NCBI GenBank assembly: GCA_030831885.1
Contig: JAURKF010000195.1
Span: 1 to 18,267, forward strand
Reading direction: 5' to 3'
From: Flavobacteriales bacterium
GTDB taxonomy: Bacteria; Bacteroidota; Bacteroidia; Flavobacteriales; UA16
Length of the DNA stretch: 18,267 nucleotides
Shown in pieces: positions 15,231-18,267 of this stretch; within the stretch, counting starts at the first letter, position 1, and every line of letters begins with the position of its first letter. The position numbers were made by a program, and so were the translations under genes. Under the pieces are notes generated by a model, which searched no databases, was not told where the DNA came from, and saw only the letters and a list, made by a program, of their open reading frames with translations.

Positions 15231-16547
15231 CTATGACCCCGAGATAATGCGGAAAATATCCATTCCATTGCCATATAGCATCAAACCAAGAAGCAGAATC
15301 ATTCCAATGATTTGCGATCGTTCGAGTACCTTCTGACTCACAGCTTTTCCTGTAATCATTTCCCACAGCAGAAACATAACGTGGCCTCCATCAAGGGCGG
15401 GAATAGGAAGAATGTTCATGAATGCAAGCACAAGAGAAATGAATGCGGTGCGCTCCCAAAATATCCACCAATTCCATTCGTCGGGAAATAGTTTGGCGAA
15501 TGTCACGAAACCACCGACCTGTTTAGCTCCTTCTTTAGAGAACAAGAATCGCAGTTGACTTGTGTAATCGGTCACGGTTTCCCATGCTTCTCGAAAACCG
15601 CCCGGAATAGCTTGCCAGAAACTAAAATGGACCGTATCGACGGAAATGTAATTTTCTACCGACTTCGGTGCTACAGATATTAGCCCTTCCTCACTGACGG
15701 TCACCGGGAGCGATAATGAGTTGCCATCGCGTACCAGATGAATATTTACGGACGAATTCTTATTATTCTTGAGTTCACGCGCAATTTCCTGAAAGTAGGG
15801 AGTCTTCAACTCATTGACGCCGATTATACTGTCGCCTTTGAGAATTCCTGCCTGGAAAGCGCCTTTATCAGGAATAACAGAATCAACTACGAATGGGATG
15901 CGCAAACTGAATGCGCCGCTCTTGATACCACTATCTACCAGCAGTTGACCGAAATCTTCGGGAAGAGCAATGTTGAGCTGCTCTCCTTCACGGTCAACGG
16001 TTACCTGGCGTGGATCATCCAGAATCATCTGCTTATTGATGGACTGAAAACTCTCGGGTTTTACCCCATCAATCGCTACAATTTTATCACCGTCTTTGAA
16101 TCCATAGTGATACATGAGATTATTGCAGTGCACACCATAGATTGCATTATCGACCGGTACAACTTCTTTTCCGAAGTTGAAAAGAATCATGCTGTAGATC
16201 ATAATTCCAACAATCACATTGACCACTACTCCGCCAATCATGATAATAAGTCGCTGCCACGCGGGCTTAGAACGAAACTCCCAAGGCTCGGCGGGTTTGG
16301 CCATTTGCTCCTTATCCATGCTCTCATCCACCATACCGGAAATTTTTACGTAGCCACCAAGAGGCAGCCAACCAATGCCATATTCGGTATCACCCACCTT
16401 CTTTTTAAGTACTGAGAAGTAAGGGTCGAAGAATAGGTAGAACTTTTCTACCCGCGTTTTGAAAAGCTTGGCCGGTAAGAAATGGCCGCCCTCATGCAAG
16501 ATGATGAGCAATGATAAACTGAGTAGCAGTTGAAGCGCGAAAATCAT
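15231..16547 (-). CDS. rseP: Site-2 metalloprotease RseP family (M50)
   Basis: A 438-residue inner-membrane zinc protease that cuts transmembrane segments. In E. coli it releases sigma-E from RseA and clears signal-peptide remnants. HEGGH (18-22) in the first membrane segment is the HExxH zinc site, and LPIPALDGGH (380-389) provides the third ligand, Asp386. WLPLGGYVKISGM (about 60-72) is the conserved membrane-hairpin segment, and a second membrane helix follows (LIIMIGGVVVNVIVGIMIYS). Two tandem PDZ domains occupy roughly 125-290 (YGFKDGDKIVAIDGVKP and AGILKGDSIIGVNELKTP), and two C-terminal helices close the protein. The ATG at 16547 is 17 residues before the zinc motif, as expected. The downstream exported-protein gene begins 4 bases after its stop. 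I recall dxr as a common partner in related genomes; here riboflavin synthase lies upstream instead. Confidence 0.95.
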   Translation of the reverse strand: MIFALQLLLSLSLLIILHEGGHFLPAKLFKTRVEKFYLFFDPYFSVLKKKVGDTEYGIGWLPLGGYVKISGMVDESMDKEQMAKPAEPWEFRSKPAWQRLIIMIGGVVVNVIVGIMIYSMILFNFGKEVVPVDNAIYGVHCNNLMYHYGFKDGDKIVAIDGVKPESFQSINKQMILDDPRQVTVDREGEQLNIALPEDFGQLLVDSGIKSGAFSLRIPFVVDSVIPDKGAFQAGILKGDSIIGVNELKTPYFQEIARELKNNKNSSVNIHLVRDGNSLSLPVTVSEEGLISVAPKSVENYISVDTVHFSFWQAIPGGFREAWETVTDYTSQLRFLFSKEGAKQVGGFVTFAKLFPDEWNWWIFWERTAFISLVLAFMNILPIPALDGGHVMFLLWEMITGKAVSQKVLERSQIIGMILLLGLMLYGNGMDIFRIISGS

Positions 16548-16565
16548 GCGTAATTAATTGTGCCG

Positions 16566-16594
16566 CGAAGGTAAGACTGCCTCAACCGAGGCAA
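16566..16594 (-). promoter_or_regulatory. Possible Bacteroidota-type promoter for rseP
   Basis: On the - strand, TTG (16594-16592), 18 bases, then TACCTTCG (16573-16566), one mismatch from TAnnTTTG. Transcription would start about 14 bases before the rseP ATG. The hairpin at 16578-16593 lies in its spacer. Confidence 0.38.
16578..16593 (-). repeat. Inverted repeat between ribE and rseP
   Basis: TGCCTC and GAGGCA pair perfectly around a 4-base loop, a 6-base-pair stem located 14 bases after the riboflavin synthase stop. It lacks a following T-run, so it may be a weak terminator of the upstream operon or an operator between the -33 and -7 elements of the proposed rseP promoter. Confidence 0.45.
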
Positions 16595-16606
16595 TTGCCA
16601 TGTGTG

Positions 16607-17200
16607 TTATAAGTTATTAATAGTCATGTAGCGCATGACGTATTTACCAATAATGTCGAACTCCAGATTAACCCTTTGTCCTTTTTGTAAGGATTTGAAC
16701 CCTGTGTGCTCATAGGTGTAGGGTATGATACAAACCGAGAATAGTCCTTTTTCAGAATCCACTACCGTTAGGCTTACACCATTAACACAAATGCTCCCCT
16801 TCGCTACTGTTGTCCATTCGGGACGATGCTCGTATTGAAAGGTGAATTTCCATGAGCCGTTCATCTCTTCAATGGCTTCGCATGTAGCGGTTGAATCGAC
16901 ATGACCTTGAACCATGTGTCCGTCGATTCGGTCCGATAGTCGCAGGCAACGCTCGATATTCACCACCGTGCCTATTTTCCATTCACCAAGTTCGGTGCGC
17001 TGCAAGGTTTCTGCAATAGCCGTTACCGTGTATGTGTTTTCCGCTATCGAAACCACCGTAAGGCACACTCCGTTGTGAGCTACACTTTGGTCGATGGCAA
17101 GCTCGTGAACAAACGGAGCCTCCAGCGTGAAGTGGATATTCGACTGTTCCTGTTCTATACGCACTACAGTGCCCGTGGCTTCTATGATTCCTGAAAACAT
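16607..17200 (-). CDS. ribE: Riboflavin synthase, alpha chain
   Basis: Catalyses dismutation of two 6,7-dimethyl-8-ribityllumazine molecules to riboflavin and the pyrimidinedione, the last step of riboflavin synthesis, in the cytoplasm. The 197-residue length is normal and it consists of two similar lumazine-binding beta barrels. MFSGIIEATGTV (1-12) is the invariant start. SVAHNGVCLTVV (39-50) is the first ligand loop with the conserved Cys46. RIDGHMVQGHVDSTA (91-105) opens the second barrel, and GSICVNGVSLTVVD (135-148) is the matching loop. The IIPYTYEHTGF (158-168) segment is the C-terminal conserved region. It starts 2 bases after the stop of a large surface-protein gene, so it appears to be carried on the same transcript, away from other rib genes. 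Naming varies: this subunit is ribE in some systems and ribC in others. Confidence 0.96.
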   Translation of the reverse strand: MFSGIIEATGTVVRIEQEQSNIHFTLEAPFVHELAIDQSVAHNGVCLTVVSIAENTYTVTAIAETLQRTELGEWKIGTVVNIERCLRLSDRIDGHMVQGHVDSTATCEAIEEMNGSWKFTFQYEHRPEWTTVAKGSICVNGVSLTVVDSEKGLFSVCIIPYTYEHTGFKSLQKGQRVNLEFDIIGKYVMRYMTINNL

Positions 17201-17202
17201 AT

Positions 17203-18267
17203 TTAATTATTTTGCGGTGAAACTTCGCCGGCTATGAGTCGGATATTGCCGCTGTATGATTTCGATTCAATTCCTACCAATCGAATGAAATCGACCTGAA
17301 TGACGAAGTAATAAGCGCCATCGCTGCATAGTTTTCCTGAATCCTTGTGCTTTCCATTCCATTGTATCGATGGATCTTCAGTTGTGAAAACTGCTTCGCC
17401 CCATCGGTTGTATATAGTGAGTTGAATGCGGTCAACATAGCGATAAGGAAAGGGCTCGAATACATCGTTGAGATTATCGCCATTAGGCGAGAAAATATTG
17501 GGCAATGTATATACAGGGCAATTGTCGATGCACACCACATTGGAAAAATCGCTGAAGTTTCGATACAGATTACCATCAGGCCAGAGGTTTAATGAGTCGA
17601 AAGCTGTTATGGCATAGCAGCCTGCAATACTAGAGGGGTCATTCCACACATCTCCTTCAAAAATGAAGGATGTGTCTTGCGCTCCATATAGGGTAGTTAG
17701 CAATGTGAGTGTGTCAGTGAGTGTGGGAGCATAAAAAATTGCATAGCCTTCAATGTCATCGGCGCACCCGATTGTGTTCGTCCAGCTCAACTGATTGATA
17801 GCAGCAATGCAGTCGTCCTCAATGGTGAACGCCGGTGGGCATGGCGGTGTTTGATCGTAGGGTTGAGCGCATACTTCTTGACTCCAGTTGTATAGTGGGT
17901 CGGGAACGTCGTCGGCGTAATATGATCCCAATGCAAGCACTCGGTAGCAATAGAGTTGATTGTTTATTAAACCGGTGTCGATGAAGATTGCATTATAAGC
18001 AGTATCCACAAGCAGAAATTCGGTCGCTCCGGGATCCTTTCGGTAAATATGGAATTCGTAGTTTGTCCAGGGAACCGATGCGCCCATGTTGAGGGTCATT
18101 TGGTTGTCGCCCGGATTAAGCTGAAGCAACAAGGATGCAGCTATTGCTGAAGTAGCTTCGAGTTCAACGGAACTTGAATTGATTTCAACCCGATACCGAT
18201 GCGCAAGTGAAACGGTATTGATATCGGTATGTATGAACGTGGTGTCGCCCTCATTCAATGCTGCAAA
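17203..18267 (-). CDS. Large surface/secreted protein with fibronectin-III-like domains and type B T9SS C-terminal domain (5' end outside window)
   Basis: The visible 354 residues are the C-terminal part of a larger protein, because the frame stays open to the right edge; the TTG at 18258 is not a real start. Numbering from that codon: residues about 20-130 look like a fibronectin-III or Ig-like domain (TNYEFHIYRKDP, FIDTGLINNQLYCYRVLALG). About 140-240 is a second one (INQLSWTNTIGCADDIEGYA, CYAITAFDSLNLWPDGN). From 247, CPVYTLPNIFSPNGDNLNDV begins the CHU_C/gliding-motility C-terminal domain, with LTIYNRWGEAVF (280-291) and SDGAYYFVIQVD (312-323). These motifs define the type B sorting signal by which T9SS substrates cross the outer membrane. 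Several Cys residues (104, 130, 140, 150, 165, 214, 243, 247) suggest disulfides outside the cell. Riboflavin synthase follows after 2 bases. The specific role (adhesin, gliding or other) cannot be told from this fragment. Confidence 0.88.
   Translation of the reverse strand, partial: FAALNEGDTTFIHTDINTVSLAHRYRVEINSSSVELEATSAIAASLLLQLNPGDNQMTLNMGASVPWTNYEFHIYRKDPGATEFLLVDTAYNAIFIDTGLINNQLYCYRVLALGSYYADDVPDPLYNWSQEVCAQPYDQTPPCPPAFTIEDDCIAAINQLSWTNTIGCADDIEGYAIFYAPTLTDTLTLLTTLYGAQDTSFIFEGDVWNDPSSIAGCYAITAFDSLNLWPDGNLYRNFSDFSNVVCIDNCPVYTLPNIFSPNGDNLNDVFEPFPYRYVDRIQLTIYNRWGEAVFTTEDPSIQWNGKHKDSGKLCSDGAYYFVIQVDFIRLVGIESKSYSGNIRLIAGEVSPQNN

Noticed and set aside
15738..16415. 225-residue open frame on the + strand inside rseP
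   Set aside because: It lies wholly antisense to a well-supported RseP gene, has no recognisable motif and no promoter or start context. It is a shadow frame.

Overview
The window looks like a chromosomal segment of a member of the Bacteroidota, most likely near the Flavobacteriales; this is inferred from content, not from a search. The evidence is: a C-terminal type IX secretion (T9SS) sorting domain of the CHU_C/type B kind; a TonB-dependent receptor with an N-terminal carboxypeptidase-regulatory-like domain; a DUF3098 protein next to uppP; rnpA followed by an S41 peptidase; very weak Shine-Dalgarno signals; and promoter-like TTG/TAnnTTYG pairs. Base composition is moderate and fairly even, and I see no insertion sequence, phage gene, CRISPR array or recombinase.

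Layout. (A) 2-3594, + strand: a surface-polysaccharide biosynthesis operon with an LpxD-like N-acyltransferase (cut by the left edge), a second left-handed beta-helix acyltransferase, a family 2 glycosyltransferase, a SAM methyltransferase and a short SDR-type nucleotide-sugar enzyme. (B) 3602-6769, - strand: a TonB-dependent receptor followed by kdsB (CMP-Kdo synthetase). (C) 6849-10637, + strand: rnpA, an S41 C-terminal processing protease (4-base overlap with rnpA) and an O-antigen ligase/polymerase-like membrane protein. (D) 10546-13418, - strand: DUF3098, uppP, a WaaE/KdtX-like glycosyltransferase and a heptosyltransferase-like family 9 glycosyltransferase. The 3' end of the last gene overlaps the O-antigen ligase gene antisense by 92 bases. 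(E) 13551-13632, - strand: tRNA-Leu(CAA) with its own likely promoter and terminator. (F) 13691-18267, - strand: a large T9SS-sorted surface protein (cut by the right edge), riboflavin synthase alpha chain, the site-2 protease RseP and an exported protein of unknown function.

How the genes work together. Much of the window serves the outer leaflet of the outer membrane. KdsB activates Kdo for the inner core, and the family 9 and WaaE-like enzymes extend the core. The left cluster makes or decorates a repeat unit or capsule sugar. UppP recycles the undecaprenyl carrier, and the O-antigen ligase-like protein polymerises or transfers the chain. The receptor and the T9SS-sorted protein are surface components, and RseP and the S41 protease are envelope proteases. 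rnpA, tRNA-Leu and riboflavin synthase are housekeeping genes.

No stretch over 300 bases lacks a gene; the longest gap (13419-13550) holds the tRNA terminator. I found no clearly undescribed biological system. The most unusual points are the antisense coding overlap, the same-frame methyltransferase/SDR junction, the overlapping divergent promoters and the uncharacterised exported protein behind rseP.
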